Origin: Acinetobacter sp. WCHA55
GTDB lineage: Bacteria > Pseudomonadota > Gammaproteobacteria > Pseudomonadales > Moraxellaceae
NCBI RefSeq assembly: GCF_002165305.2
Contig: NZ_CP032280.1
Location: 1-64,000, forward strand
Direction: 5' to 3'
DNA length: 64,000 bases
Shown: positions 34,209 through 42,706 of the stretch, piece by piece
Numbering within the stretch: the first letter of the stretch is position 1
Layout: every line of letters begins with the position of its first letter
The notes under the pieces: model-generated
Database searches by the model: none
What the model was told of the DNA's origin: nothing
What the model saw: the letters and a program-made list of their open reading frames with translations, nothing else
Translations under genes and position numbers: made by a program

Positions 34209-34393
34209 TGTTTTACCCGTTTTACCTTCCCTTTGCATGCAGGGAATTGATTCACTAATTGCAAAATAACGTCATCTGCACCACGGCCACTTAACAGCCC
34301 AGTCTTTGGCACATGCATTCCTTTCGGGGCGAACGTGATTTCATAAGAAAATTGATAAGTTTGAGTGTGAATATCTTGTGTATATGTACTCAT
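34205..34393 (-). CDS. Small early protein
   Basis: The ATG at 34393 with GGGGATAAA upstream gives 62 residues. Beta-rich N-terminus and basic C-terminus ('KGKVKRVKQ'). It follows an operator by 24 bases. Confidence 0.6.
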   Translation of the reverse strand: MSTYTQDIHTQTYQFSYEITFAPKGMHVPKTGLLSGRGADDVILQLVNQFPACKGKVKRVKQ

Positions 34394-34416
34394 TTTATCC
34401 CCAGTTTGAATAGTAG

Positions 34417-34433
34417 CCATTCCAAAGGGAATA
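34417..34433. promoter_or_regulatory. CI-type operator
   Basis: CATTCCAAAGGGAATA with one changed arm base. It lies just upstream of the 34393 start and downstream of the deaminase-fold gene. Confidence 0.5.
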
Positions 34434-34463
34434 GCTACAGCGTTTTTTTATATGTAGTTTTAA

Positions 34464-35408
34464 CTACGCCATGTGCTTGGTAACAGAATTAATCGTCTTA
34501 AGGCTCTTTGTCACCAGATTGTATTTATAGACTGGGATACCCACATCCCCCAAAGCATCAATACCCCCCAATAATTCAGGCTCCAATAAGCAATAAACTT
34601 CATCGATATTCAGGTCGATTAATTTTGGCGCACAATTTGGGCACGGCGCACTATGCGCAAAACTGATTATCTGGCCCACTTGGTTACGTTCTTTTCGCGG
34701 AACATTCAATGAGGCAAAGAAAGTTGCATGAATATGCGGATCATTCTTATCGCATACATGGCTTTTACACATATCATTAAACTTAGTATCAAAACCAATA
34801 GATAAAATTCTGTATTTATCCCCATCACGACGGCAAATCACCGCACTATCTTCATTGCCCGCATCGGCCTGTTGCTTAATCATATCGGCCAAGCCCATGA
34901 TCTCAAGCAACGTATAAGACTTCTTTTGAACTTCATCGCTCAAATAAGCTTTAACATCGATTTTTTCATGGTTATACGAATGGTCACGGCGCTCATTTTC
35001 AATTTCACGGATCGCCTGTTTAATTCCTTCAACACCGTAACTAATAAGGCGATAGCGACTGTCCCCTTTTGATTTAGATAAATCACGGATCACATTCGAC
35101 GATGTTTCAAGCTTTTCAGCCAACTTGCCAATGCGCCCCTGACCTTTACGGGTGAAACGTAAAAAGAACGGGAAAAACTTAATACATTCACGCTCAAGCG
35201 CTTCAATTTCGCTTTTCTTTCGCTCTACGGTATTCACCAGCTCAGCTGACATTCGATTTTCAAAAATCGTGTCATACAAATCTTTTTTATTTTTTCCCGT
35301 GGCCTTAGCCAATACCGTCATCCGACCACGGCGGGCACGTACCCATTTTTTGATTAGTTCAACGCGCAAAATGTTATTTTCAATACGCACAGTAGCACTT
35401 GCTTTCAT
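34464..35408 (-). CDS. HTH protein with deaminase-like domain lacking the catalytic Glu
   Basis: The 314-residue protein has two helix-turn-helix-like stretches in its first 130 residues. From about 165 onward it resembles a zinc-dependent cytidine/dCMP deaminase: His227 and the 'PCPNC' pair Cys256/Cys259 occupy the zinc-ligand positions. The motif reads H-A-T at 227-229 where active enzymes have H-A-E, so the proton-shuttling Glu is missing. It is probably a nucleotide or nucleic-acid sensor rather than an enzyme, but an alternative Glu cannot be ruled out. It follows the DnaC-like gene in the early operon. Confidence 0.65.
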   Translation of the reverse strand: MKASATVRIENNILRVELIKKWVRARRGRMTVLAKATGKNKKDLYDTIFENRMSAELVNTVERKKSEIEALERECIKFFPFFLRFTRKGQGRIGKLAEKLETSSNVIRDLSKSKGDSRYRLISYGVEGIKQAIREIENERRDHSYNHEKIDVKAYLSDEVQKKSYTLLEIMGLADMIKQQADAGNEDSAVICRRDGDKYRILSIGFDTKFNDMCKSHVCDKNDPHIHATFFASLNVPRKERNQVGQIISFAHSAPCPNCAPKLIDLNIDEVYCLLEPELLGGIDALGDVGIPVYKYNLVTKSLKTINSVTKHMA

Positions 35409-35429
35409 GTTTGACCCTCTTGTTTTTAA

Positions 35430-36404
35430 TTAAAACATTTCAATCTCTTCTGGACTGGTGCCAGCGCGATAACTGCCCCAGTCAAAATTCGCAATAATCA
35501 CTCGATTCTTTTCAAAAAACCGATCAGCCGATCTAGCGCCAATCGCCAGCTTTAAATCATCATGCATAAGGTTTGATGTGATAATCGTCGGCAAACGACG
35601 CTTATACCGTTCATCAAGCAAATTCGCGTATAAATCCAATAAATGCGTATTTGTAGATGAAATCGTCCCAACATCATCAATCACCAAAATGCTTTTTTCA
35701 GCCAACCGCGCAATCATTGCTTTTTGCGTATCAGTGTTTGATTTCCAGATTGCTGTGAGCTGATTTAAAAGATTTGGCTCACTCACAAACTGCACCGATA
35801 AACGGCCCTTCAACCGAATATCACGCTCATCCTGTACACCATCGGCCAGCGCACGATTCAATACCGCCTGAAGTAGAATACTCGCGTACAAAGTCTTGCC
35901 CGTGCCCAAATTCCCAGACAACAAAATGTTCTTGGCACCTTCAGAATGACCTGTACTGATTAAATCCTTCACATACTGGATAAGCCGACCAACAATAAGT
36001 CGCTGTTTAGGGCTTCGCATATCATCCTGACCAGCAAAAGTCTGCCCAATATAATTTTCTGGAATGCCCGTTTTTTTAAGCTCTTCATTCACTGTCTGTT
36101 GAATGAGTGGTTTTAACTCAATATCTCTCTTCACCCCCACACAATCGGGGCAATGTCTTGCCATTTTTGCCATAAAGCGGGGCACTTCAATTAATTTTTC
36201 GCCGTGTGTATCGCACATTATGACAACTTCAACCAGCTCCGACTGGGATTGAATAGTTTGCTTTTCAATCGCCTTTTGTTCACTCTTCTTTAGATTCTCC
36301 GACTCACAGTGAGGACAAGCCATTGAAGGATCTGTGACAAATTTTATGTAATCACCGTGAAGTACACAGTGCATTGTCTTTTTGGTTTGCATATCAGCCC
36401 CCAT
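35430..36404 (-). CDS. DnaC-like helicase loader
   Basis: The 324-residue protein has two N-terminal zinc-like pairs ('HCVLHGD..CPHC' and 'CDTHGE..HCPDC', within 10-95). It also has the AAA+ Walker A 'GNLGTGKT' near 170-177, Walker B 'ILVIDDVG' near 243, and an arginine-finger region 'ADRFFE' near 299. DnaC/IstB-type ATPases load the DnaB helicase. The next gene upstream is the replication organiser, as in many phages, so the pair should start lytic replication. Confidence 0.88.
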   Translation of the reverse strand: MGADMQTKKTMHCVLHGDYIKFVTDPSMACPHCESENLKKSEQKAIEKQTIQSQSELVEVVIMCDTHGEKLIEVPRFMAKMARHCPDCVGVKRDIELKPLIQQTVNEELKKTGIPENYIGQTFAGQDDMRSPKQRLIVGRLIQYVKDLISTGHSEGAKNILLSGNLGTGKTLYASILLQAVLNRALADGVQDERDIRLKGRLSVQFVSEPNLLNQLTAIWKSNTDTQKAMIARLAEKSILVIDDVGTISSTNTHLLDLYANLLDERYKRRLPTIITSNLMHDDLKLAIGARSADRFFEKNRVIIANFDWGSYRAGTSPEEIEMF

Positions 36405-36406
36405 TT

Positions 36407-37465
36407 TTAAAACCCTTCTAAGCTTTTCAGATAGTTTTCATCGGCTGGCTGAATAGGCTCAGGTATACCAGCATTCACTGGAAATGGATTACAGCCCGAT
36501 TGCTGGCGCTGTATGCGCTGATTTAAGTCATTTTGCTTAGCAGACGCGGTTTTAGTTGCTGGCATTGGTATATCAAAACCAAGTGCTCTTAGACGGGCTA
36601 TGTGCTTTGCATACTCTTGCTTGGTGTATTTCAAGCGATTCAAGTACACAATGAAATTATGCAGGCGCTTATGCTCAGGTAGGTGCTTGTATTTTTCATG
36701 TTGTTGATTGAAGTCAATCAAGAAACGATTCAATTGCTCTTGTGAAGTCAAAAAAGTGGATAGACCAGACATACCCAATTTGTACTGCAGTTGCGGGTTA
36801 TCCAATTGCAGATGCCATTTTCTTAATAGCGTGCCTTGGTCTAATGGTTGCTCTTGATTTTCCTGATTACCAATCATGCTTTCATCCGCTTTATTACTAC
36901 TAAGAATAGTATTTCTTGAATCATAGTTATTATTAGTGTCGCCTTTTCCGCTTACGGCTTTCCCGTTTGCGGTTGAGTTCACACTTTCAATTTTCACGGC
37001 GCTTTCATCCAGACCATCAAAGCCGAATAAGTCCATTTGCGGTGAAGGCTGAACATCCCCAGCGATTCCATCCAAATCTAAATCAGCGACCACCACACCT
37101 AGCGATTGCTCATAAATCTGGTAAGTCACTGTATCGAATTGCCCATTACTGGACTTAGATTGGATCATGCGTATATAGCCCGCCGTGATTAAACGGTCTA
37201 TCATCCCGCGAATAGCGTCACGGCCCTCTATGCTCTTCTTAACGACGGCTTGAATACAAAGCCTATGATGATCCGACCAAGAAAGTAGCTGGCACATAAG
37301 GCCACGATCAGAATGCTTTATTGTGGTATCCCGCAATAGCTTATTGGTGACAAGCGTATAAGGATTTTGTCGATCATGCGGTGCCCGAAAAATATTTTTA
37401 TCATTTTCAGGCGCGTTACTGGATAACACCGAACTAAAAATGTCGGCATTGGCTAGGCTAGTCAT
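36407..37465 (-). CDS. Replication organiser with winged helix
   Basis: The 352-residue protein has a helix-turn-helix at about 38-105 ('LVTNKLLRDTTIKHSDRGL', 'EGRDAIRGMIDRLITAGYIR') like that of phage/plasmid replication initiators. A polar linker rich in Asn and Gln follows, then a C-terminal helical domain (about 215-290) similar to primosomal DnaT/DnaB-type regions. It probably binds a lytic origin and recruits the DnaC-like loader encoded just downstream. It is the second gene of the early operon. Confidence 0.8.
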   Translation of the reverse strand: MTSLANADIFSSVLSSNAPENDKNIFRAPHDRQNPYTLVTNKLLRDTTIKHSDRGLMCQLLSWSDHHRLCIQAVVKKSIEGRDAIRGMIDRLITAGYIRMIQSKSSNGQFDTVTYQIYEQSLGVVVADLDLDGIAGDVQPSPQMDLFGFDGLDESAVKIESVNSTANGKAVSGKGDTNNNYDSRNTILSSNKADESMIGNQENQEQPLDQGTLLRKWHLQLDNPQLQYKLGMSGLSTFLTSQEQLNRFLIDFNQQHEKYKHLPEHKRLHNFIVYLNRLKYTKQEYAKHIARLRALGFDIPMPATKTASAKQNDLNQRIQRQQSGCNPFPVNAGIPEPIQPADENYLKSLEGF

Positions 37466-37541
37466 TGTTTATCCCTGATTTGAAAACATTTATGTAACTT
37501 TCGTCACATATTTGTTTAGTTTTTGTACACGTTTTAAAGCA

Positions 37542-37868
37542 TCAGTTTTGCTTTTTAACACCTTGTTTTGCATATTTTTTTAAATCATAAAGGTATGCTT
37601 GATAATCAAAAAATATAGTCGTTGAAGGAATAGCCCCATTAGTAAAGATTTCAAGACGATGGGCCACCTCCAACGGTACCAACAGCGCCCCAGATAAATA
37701 GCGATTAATTGTCCCTTGAGAAACCTTTAAAACATCACCAGCATGTGTCTGATTTTTAAAAAAAATCTTATATGCGTTATTGAAATTTTTAATCGCTTTC
37801 TTACCCTCTTCTGGAACGACATCAATGAGCTTTTTTCTGGGTTCACCCTTGCGAATTTTAGTGTGCAT
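37542..37868 (-). CDS. Cro/YdaS-like regulator
   Basis: The 108-residue protein has an HTH near 38-65 ('THAGDVLKVSQGTINRYL'), like YdaS/Cro proteins. It is divergent from the repressor gene, with one shared operator between the two. It should favour the lytic state by blocking repressor transcription. This is inferred from position. Confidence 0.75.
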   Translation of the reverse strand: MHTKIRKGEPRKKLIDVVPEEGKKAIKNFNNAYKIFFKNQTHAGDVLKVSQGTINRYLSGALLVPLEVAHRLEIFTNGAIPSTTIFFDYQAYLYDLKKYAKQGVKKQN

Positions 37869-37911
37869 TTTTCAAGTTCCTCTCCAAATTCTTTATTTTG
37901 GTTAGAATCGG

Positions 37912-37940
37912 ATGCTATTCTCAAAAGAATAATTAATCAA
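37912..37940 (-). promoter_or_regulatory. Early promoter (PR-like) with operator
   Basis: On the minus strand TTGATT and TAGCAT are 17 bases apart, and the operator TATTCTCAAAAGAATA (37915-37931) lies over the spacer and the -10. It should drive the Cro-like, replication and deaminase-fold genes. A promoter for the repressor on the plus strand is less clear. Confidence 0.65.
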
Positions 37941-38056
37941 GTTTTATCTTTATACTACCTAACCTTGGGCATTTGTTATTTATTCACTTATTTGCATAAT
38001 TGTCCCAAATCTATGCTCGATAGATCATCGATTAATCAACTTTGGAGAAACAATTC

Positions 38057-38848
38057 ATGAATGCACAGCCAGAAAATAACAGCAAAAACAATGATAACGT
38101 TTGGGAAAACATTAAAATCGAAGACGATAAGGCTGAGGGTGGGCAAATCATTTCTTACATTAAAAAAGGACGTGGACTACAGCGCACAAAGCGACCGCTT
38201 GGGGCCGTGCGCTTAGAACTTGTATTAGATGAACTCAAGATGTCTCAGTCTGAACTGGCTCGACGTATTGACTCAGGCCAATCAACCATTAGTAAAATTA
38301 TCAGTGGTGAAACTCGTAACTCCCACCTACTTGAATCCATTGCCAAGGTGGTCGGAAAGAATAAGGACTGGTTAGCAGGGAATGATACAAACGATAAAAA
38401 CATAGCAGTGATTAATAACAATTCTTTATTCATTGAGCAGTCACCATTCACTATCGTTAATCATTATTACCATGGCAAAGAAGGATTGGAGCTGTCCGAC
38501 TTAGAACGTAAAGAAGCCAAAAGCATCATTATCGTTTCTAATGATCAAATTACGAATATTCAGAATCGTGAACTCCGTTTCATCATAGAGCCTGACCGTG
38601 CTATGTCCCCAGAAATCAAGGCTGGCGCTTGTGTAACTTTTGACACCTTAGACAAAAATATAACCAATGGCGATATGTTTGTAGTACAGACTGGGAACCA
38701 GATTTTTACTCGTTGTCTGTATGTACAGCCGAATAATTCAATTTTAATTCGTGCTAAAGAATCGGACTTCCCTGACTACACAATCTCTCGCAGTGAGGAA
38801 AGCTTTAGTATTCTGGGCCGTGTGGTGTATGTGACCAATAAAATATAA
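38057..38848 (+). CDS. CI-like repressor with inactive S24 peptidase domain
   Basis: The ATG at 38057 has GGAGA 9 bases upstream. The 263-residue protein has an XRE helix-turn-helix at about 50-110 ('SQSELARRIDSGQSTISKII') and a C-terminal S24/LexA-like dimerisation domain. The S24 motif reads D-R-A-M-S-P, so Ala182 is in the place of the nucleophilic Ser. At the position of the general-base Lys the sequence has Thr218, 36 residues later, close to the spacing in LexA and UmuD. Self-cleavage is therefore not expected, and induction must work another way. A terminator follows. Confidence 0.85.
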   Translation: MNAQPENNSKNNDNVWENIKIEDDKAEGGQIISYIKKGRGLQRTKRPLGAVRLELVLDELKMSQSELARRIDSGQSTISKIISGETRNSHLLESIAKVVGKNKDWLAGNDTNDKNIAVINNNSLFIEQSPFTIVNHYYHGKEGLELSDLERKEAKSIIIVSNDQITNIQNRELRFIIEPDRAMSPEIKAGACVTFDTLDKNITNGDMFVVQTGNQIFTRCLYVQPNNSILIRAKESDFPDYTISRSEESFSILGRVVYVTNKI

Positions 38849-38873
38849 AAACCTCATTTGTACATTTTTTAAC

Positions 38874-38904
38874 AAAAAAGTGGCTTTCTAAGTCACTTTT
38901 TTTT
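38874..38904 (+). terminator. Intrinsic terminator after repressor
   Basis: AAAAAGTG pairs with CACTTTTT around a 10-base loop, with a T-run. Confidence 0.85.
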
Positions 38905-38955
38905 ATGCCTTTTTTTGAATAGTTTGGCTGGATTTATTTAATTATCTATTCCCTA

Positions 38956-38985
38956 TTGCATAATAACTATTCTCATGAGAATATT
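38956..38985 (+). promoter_or_regulatory. Promoter with CI-type operator
   Basis: TTGCAT (38956) and AATATT (38980) are 18 bases apart. The fully palindromic operator TATTCTCATGAGAATA (38968-38983) covers the spacer, and a degenerate copy starts at 38946. The expected transcript start is only a few bases before the ATG at 38997, so the mRNA may be leaderless. Confidence 0.6.
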
Positions 38986-38996
38986 ATTGCATCACA

Positions 38997-39356
38997 ATGT
39001 TACTAGCCAGACATATGAAAACTTTATCAAATCATGAATTAAGTAATAAGCATGACTTATTACAAAAAGAGAATAGCAAAGTAGTTCACACTGCTTATGT
39101 GACAGATACAGCTAAACCCCTTATCGATCTAAACCAAGTTCACACAAAATTTAGCGTAAAAGTCAAAGCCCATGACAAGGCGCTAAAAATACTAATGGTT
39201 TTGCTCTTTTCTTTCATTGGGGCAGTTATTTTCACGAAATTACTGGTACGCGCTATCGATATTGAGTCTGAGGCTCAGGAATACGTGTTGCTTGATTATA
39301 AAGATGACCTTAACAAAAAGATCTCTTTTGAAGCACCTCAGACAGACAAGGAATAA
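38997..39356 (+). CDS. Single-pass membrane protein
   Basis: The 119-residue protein has a hydrophobic segment at about 64-83 ('LKILMVLLFSFIGAVIF') with charged sequence on either side. It starts right after an operator-controlled promoter and has no ribosome site. The ATG at 39015 is an alternative start. It ends 3 bases before the ERF-like gene, so the two are in one operon. Function unknown. Confidence 0.65.
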   Translation: MLLARHMKTLSNHELSNKHDLLQKENSKVVHTAYVTDTAKPLIDLNQVHTKFSVKVKAHDKALKILMVLLFSFIGAVIFTKLLVRAIDIESEAQEYVLLDYKDDLNKKISFEAPQTDKE

Positions 39357-39359
39357 GCC

Positions 39360-40310
39360 ATGAATAATCAAAATCAAAACAACCCGCAATCTGAAAAAAA
39401 AATGGTTTCTGTTGAATTGAAGCCAAATTCACCATGCAAAAATGATTTAGAAAATGGCCGTGAAGTGCTCTTGGGCATTCTCGCTATTACGCGCAGTATT
39501 CTCGACCAAGGGGGTATTGCGCAGACACACGACAACACACATCAGAAGTACAAGTACCGCAGTATTTACGATATTTACCGTGTTGTTACCCCGCTTATGG
39601 TTGCAAACCATATAACGTGTGTCGGGAATGTCGAATCTTCTACCGTATCTCAATATTTAAATAACAAAAATGAGATTACATTTAAGGCTGTTGTGCTAAT
39701 TCGCTATACCATTACATCAGCCATAGATGGATCAAAGATTGAATTATGCAAAACTGGCGAAGCCAATGATAATGGCGACAAAGCTATCGTTAAGGCCCAA
39801 ACTAGCGCGGATAAAGCACTTTATAGCCAGCTCTTTGCTATCCCTATTGAAAGCGATGAAGAGGCTAAAGAGTCTTTAGAAAAACGAAATAACCAAAACT
39901 ATAACCAGCGTTCTTTCAATCAAAATAATAGCTATAGATCCAGCCAGCAAAATAACCGAAATCAGAACAACCAAGCTAATCGCCCAGTGAATAGTTTCCA
40001 GAATAATCACCAAGGGAATAACCAACAACACAATCAAGGGAATACTCAACAGCAAGCCCAAGTTGCAAATAAGCCGAAACCAGATTTCAACACCCCTGCT
40101 TCTTTAGAATTGAAAAACTATATTGACGAACAAATGAAGAAAGACGGCGTGCGCTTAATTGAAGTCCTCAAAAAGAAAGGTATATACATGCAGACCATTA
40201 AGGATGGCGTTCTCCGCCAAGTCTGGGATGAATATAAACAAGCAAAGAAAAACCCAGCTGAACCGATTGATTTTATTCAATCTGCCCCACCACAACATAA
40301 ACACCACTAA
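39360..40310 (+). CDS. ERF-family single-strand annealing protein
   Basis: The 316-residue protein has an ERF-like core at about 30-170 ('HQKYKYRSIYDIYRVVTPLM', 'VLIRYTITSAIDGSKIEL', 'KAQTSADKALYSQLF'). ERF proteins anneal single strands in phage recombination and repair. A long Asn/Gln-rich disordered linker follows (about 185-245), then a C-terminal helical part. It is under the operator at 38967. Confidence 0.85.
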   Translation: MNNQNQNNPQSEKKMVSVELKPNSPCKNDLENGREVLLGILAITRSILDQGGIAQTHDNTHQKYKYRSIYDIYRVVTPLMVANHITCVGNVESSTVSQYLNNKNEITFKAVVLIRYTITSAIDGSKIELCKTGEANDNGDKAIVKAQTSADKALYSQLFAIPIESDEEAKESLEKRNNQNYNQRSFNQNNSYRSSQQNNRNQNNQANRPVNSFQNNHQGNNQQHNQGNTQQQAQVANKPKPDFNTPASLELKNYIDEQMKKDGVRLIEVLKKKGIYMQTIKDGVLRQVWDEYKQAKKNPAEPIDFIQSAPPQHKHH

Positions 40311-40331
40311 CCGCCTCACGGCGGTTTTTTT
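40311..40331 (+). terminator. Intrinsic terminator containing CACGGCG
   Basis: CCGCC pairs with GGCGG around TCAC, followed by a T-run. One CACGGCG heptamer (40317) is part of the stem. Confidence 0.8.
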
Positions 40332-40371
40332 ATGCATTGAACATAGGTAATTTTTTCTATATGATTGCTTT

Positions 40372-40417
40372 GTTCATTTAAACACTATGTTCATTTAAAC
40401 ACTGTGTTCATTTAAAC
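40372..40417. repeat. Candidate centromere: three GTTCATTTAAAC repeats at 17 bp
   Basis: Identical 12-base units start at 40372, 40389 and 40406, each 17 bases apart, 28 bases before parA. Arrays of short repeats before parA are the usual centromere and autoregulation site of type Ib partition systems. The same element recurs at nine other places in the window. Confidence 0.75.
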
Positions 40418-40444
40418 AAATACTTTATAAATTGGGAAAACAAC

Positions 40445-41095
40445 ATGACTAAATATATTTCTGTTCTTCAGCTTAAAGGTGGAGTTGGAAAATCTACGCT
40501 TTCAGCATTTATGGCTGGGTATTTACTTAGCAAGGGTCATTCTGTACTGACTGTTGATGCAGACATGCAACAAGCCACGCTTACCTCTTGGACTACGCTT
40601 TTTGCTAATCATAAACATGCCAAAAACCACCAGCATGCAACCGCACACGACTTAGAAGAACTATTAAGCATTTTACAACTAGCTTGGGAGCAAGCGAAAT
40701 TCGACTACGTTATTATCGACGCACCCCCACGGATCGCTGAAGTTATGCGTGCGCTTGTTTTCGCTTCAGACATAGTATTAATGCCACTTGCTATTTCATC
40801 CCCTGATATTTGGGCCATGGAAGATACTGTAAAAATCATTAAAAAAGCCATGGAAGAAAAACCCGACTTAAATGTGAAACTGGTTTTCAACCGCATGAAA
40901 GACACATCTAGTTATTTCAAGATCCGAAATGCTGTTATTGAAGACTTTGAACTGCCATACGTTCAACAAATTTTATCTGAATTTGAGTCATACAAAACAA
41001 TCTTTGGAAAAGGCACCCATCCACTTGACTATCATCTAAAGAAACCAAAAGAACAATTTAATGCTTTTGCTAAAGAAGTCATGCAATCACTCTAA
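40445..41095 (+). CDS. parA: ParA partition ATPase
   Basis: The 216-residue protein has the deviant Walker A 'KGGVGKST' at about 11-18, Walker A' 'TVDADMQQA' near 35-43, and Walker B 'DYVIIDAPP' near 89-97. It is short, with no N-terminal HTH, as in type Ib ParA. With its partner it moves plasmid copies apart on the nucleoid. It lies between the candidate centromere and the partner gene. Confidence 0.92.
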   Translation: MTKYISVLQLKGGVGKSTLSAFMAGYLLSKGHSVLTVDADMQQATLTSWTTLFANHKHAKNHQHATAHDLEELLSILQLAWEQAKFDYVIIDAPPRIAEVMRALVFASDIVLMPLAISSPDIWAMEDTVKIIKKAMEEKPDLNVKLVFNRMKDTSSYFKIRNAVIEDFELPYVQQILSEFESYKTIFGKGTHPLDYHLKKPKEQFNAFAKEVMQSL

Positions 41096-41105
41096 GGAAC
41101 TATCT

Positions 41106-41390
41106 ATGTCTAAAATCTCAACCAAAAAGCCAGAAACATCACCAGCTGAGCGTTTTGCTCAAGCAAAAAGCTTTGCCACTGGGGAAAAGCCTGACGTTAA
41201 AAAAGAAGAACGTGTGAGCTTGCGCCCATCTAAAAATGGAGTGGAAACTCGCCGTGAAAATTTTGACATCCCTATTGATCTTGGCGACGACTTGCGCCGT
41301 TTTATTATTGATTCACCAAAGTTCAAAAATAAGCGTGATTTTTTAATTCAATGCGTCCGCGATGGTTTAGCAAAGTATGGCGAAAAATAA
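41106..41390 (+). CDS. Small ribbon-helix-helix partition partner
   Basis: The ATG at 41106 follows AAGGAACTATCT and gives 94 residues. Residues 1-50 are basic and probably disordered, as in ParG-type partners. The C-terminal 44 residues have a strand ('ENFDIPI') and two helices typical of ribbon-helix-helix dimers. It probably binds the GTTCATTTAAAC repeats and stimulates ParA. It overlaps the resolvase gene by 14 bases. Confidence 0.75.
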   Translation: MSKISTKKPETSPAERFAQAKSFATGEKPDVKKEERVSLRPSKNGVETRRENFDIPIDLGDDLRRFIIDSPKFKNKRDFLIQCVRDGLAKYGEK

Positions 41391-42084
41391 GCAAGCTATT
41401 GGATACGTCCGTGTAAGTACCCAAAAGCAAGTCGATGAAGGTGTTTCTATTGAGGCCCAAGTAAATAAAATTAAAGCTTGGGCCAGTCTAAACGACTATG
41501 AAGTAATAGAAATTTTCATTGATGAAGGTATCAGCGGGAAAAACACGGTGAACCGCCCCCAGCTGAACCAAGCCCTTTCCATGCTTAAAAACGGCATGGC
41601 TTTTGTGTTTTATAGCCTATCCCGTGTAAGTCGTAATGTCGTGGACACCATCGGTATCGGTGAAACCATTCACAAGAAAGGTGCCGACATGGTGAGCCTT
41701 TCCGAAAAAATAGACACTACTGATTCATCTGGCCGTATGTTCTTTAACATTATGGCCGTGCTCAACCAGTTTGAACGTGACCAAATTTCTGATCGTACAA
41801 AACTAGCCATTAATCATAAGCGCTCTAACCTAAAAGTATTCTCACATACCCCTTATGGTTTTGATCGAAATGACGATGATTTAATACCAAACCCTATAGA
41901 GCAAGATAATATTCAAACCATGAAGAAATATCGTGAACTTGGATATGGAACTCGAAAAATAGCCACTCTTTTAAATAAAAGCGATATTAAAAGTAAGCAC
42001 GGCGGTAAATGGTATTCAAAGACAGTGGAGCAAGTTTTAAATCGTGAAAAACTTTTAGAGGAAGTTGTTAAAAATGACCAATGA
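41377..42084 (+). CDS. Serine recombinase (resolvase)
   Basis: The 235-residue protein has the catalytic Ser in 'GYVRVSTQKQ' (residue 14), the 'ARVF/AFVFYSLSRVSRN' helix region near 70-80, and 'ERDQISDRTK' near 132-141. A recombinase/HTH domain follows at the end. It is probably a plasmid multimer resolution enzyme, or could invert a segment. No res site is evident by eye. It is coupled to the partition genes. Confidence 0.88.
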   Translation: MAKNKQAIGYVRVSTQKQVDEGVSIEAQVNKIKAWASLNDYEVIEIFIDEGISGKNTVNRPQLNQALSMLKNGMAFVFYSLSRVSRNVVDTIGIGETIHKKGADMVSLSEKIDTTDSSGRMFFNIMAVLNQFERDQISDRTKLAINHKRSNLKVFSHTPYGFDRNDDDLIPNPIEQDNIQTMKKYRELGYGTRKIATLLNKSDIKSKHGGKWYSKTVEQVLNREKLLEEVVKNDQ

Positions 42085-42637
42085 GTTAATAACTTTAAAT
42101 AAACTTTCTATATTTAAAGAAAATAGTAACGGAAAGCCTGTATTTAAAACCCCCACAAAAAAACAATTAGACAGCAATTATATTGCGACAAATTTTGATA
42201 AATATAATTTGCGCCAGATTAATAAAATTATGGGCCATACAGACCTTATTCTTATTGAGCCAGATAGTGCCAGCCTAGAACAAATAAGCGTTATGTGCCA
42301 AAAGGCCAGACAGCGCCAATTTATCCCAGTATTTAAGAGCGCTGATTGCACCTTGGAAAATTTCAGCTCTATTTCATTCGGGGTTTTTGAGGGATCTAAT
42401 CCAGATGGGAATGAACTATTTATGTTCGTTTACCTATCTCAATTAACCGACATCATGGATATTGAGGATGAACTAGAAAAGCCCCTCAACTTTTCATCGG
42501 ACAATATTGTAGATGCCCTGAATGATATGTTCGCTACCTGTGCTGGTGCTGATTATCGTATTTCGTACACCATCAACCTGAAAAATAACCCCAGCCAAAT
42601 CAAGATAGAAACAAATACACCTGAAATCCAAGACTAG
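42074..42637 (+). CDS. Unknown protein downstream of resolvase
   Basis: The ATG at 42074 overlaps the resolvase end and gives 187 residues. The N-terminal half is basic and the C-terminal half acidic, with 'NIVDALNDMFATCAGADYRI'. No family is recognised. It may be a plasmid-maintenance accessory, which is inference. Confidence 0.6.
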   Translation: MTNELITLNKLSIFKENSNGKPVFKTPTKKQLDSNYIATNFDKYNLRQINKIMGHTDLILIEPDSASLEQISVMCQKARQRQFIPVFKSADCTLENFSSISFGVFEGSNPDGNELFMFVYLSQLTDIMDIEDELEKPLNFSSDNIVDALNDMFATCAGADYRISYTINLKNNPSQIKIETNTPEIQD

Positions 42638-42646
42638 GAACTAGCC

Positions 42647-42706
42647 ATGAACAACAATGAACCAATTTTATCTTTATTCATCATTGGGGTATTTGTGCAT
42701 GGGTAA
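42647..42706 (+). CDS. Possible 19-residue leader peptide
   Basis: A short frame with AGGAACTAGCC before its ATG encodes a hydrophobic peptide ending 'FVHG'. Its stop overlaps the ATG (42699) of the next gene, so it may couple or regulate that gene's translation. Confidence 0.3.
   Translation: MNNNEPILSLFIIGVFVHG

Noticed and set aside
41377..42084. Resolvase considered as an integrase for chromosomal insertion
   Set aside because: Its size and partition-locus context fit a resolvase, and no attachment core or large serine integrase domain is seen.
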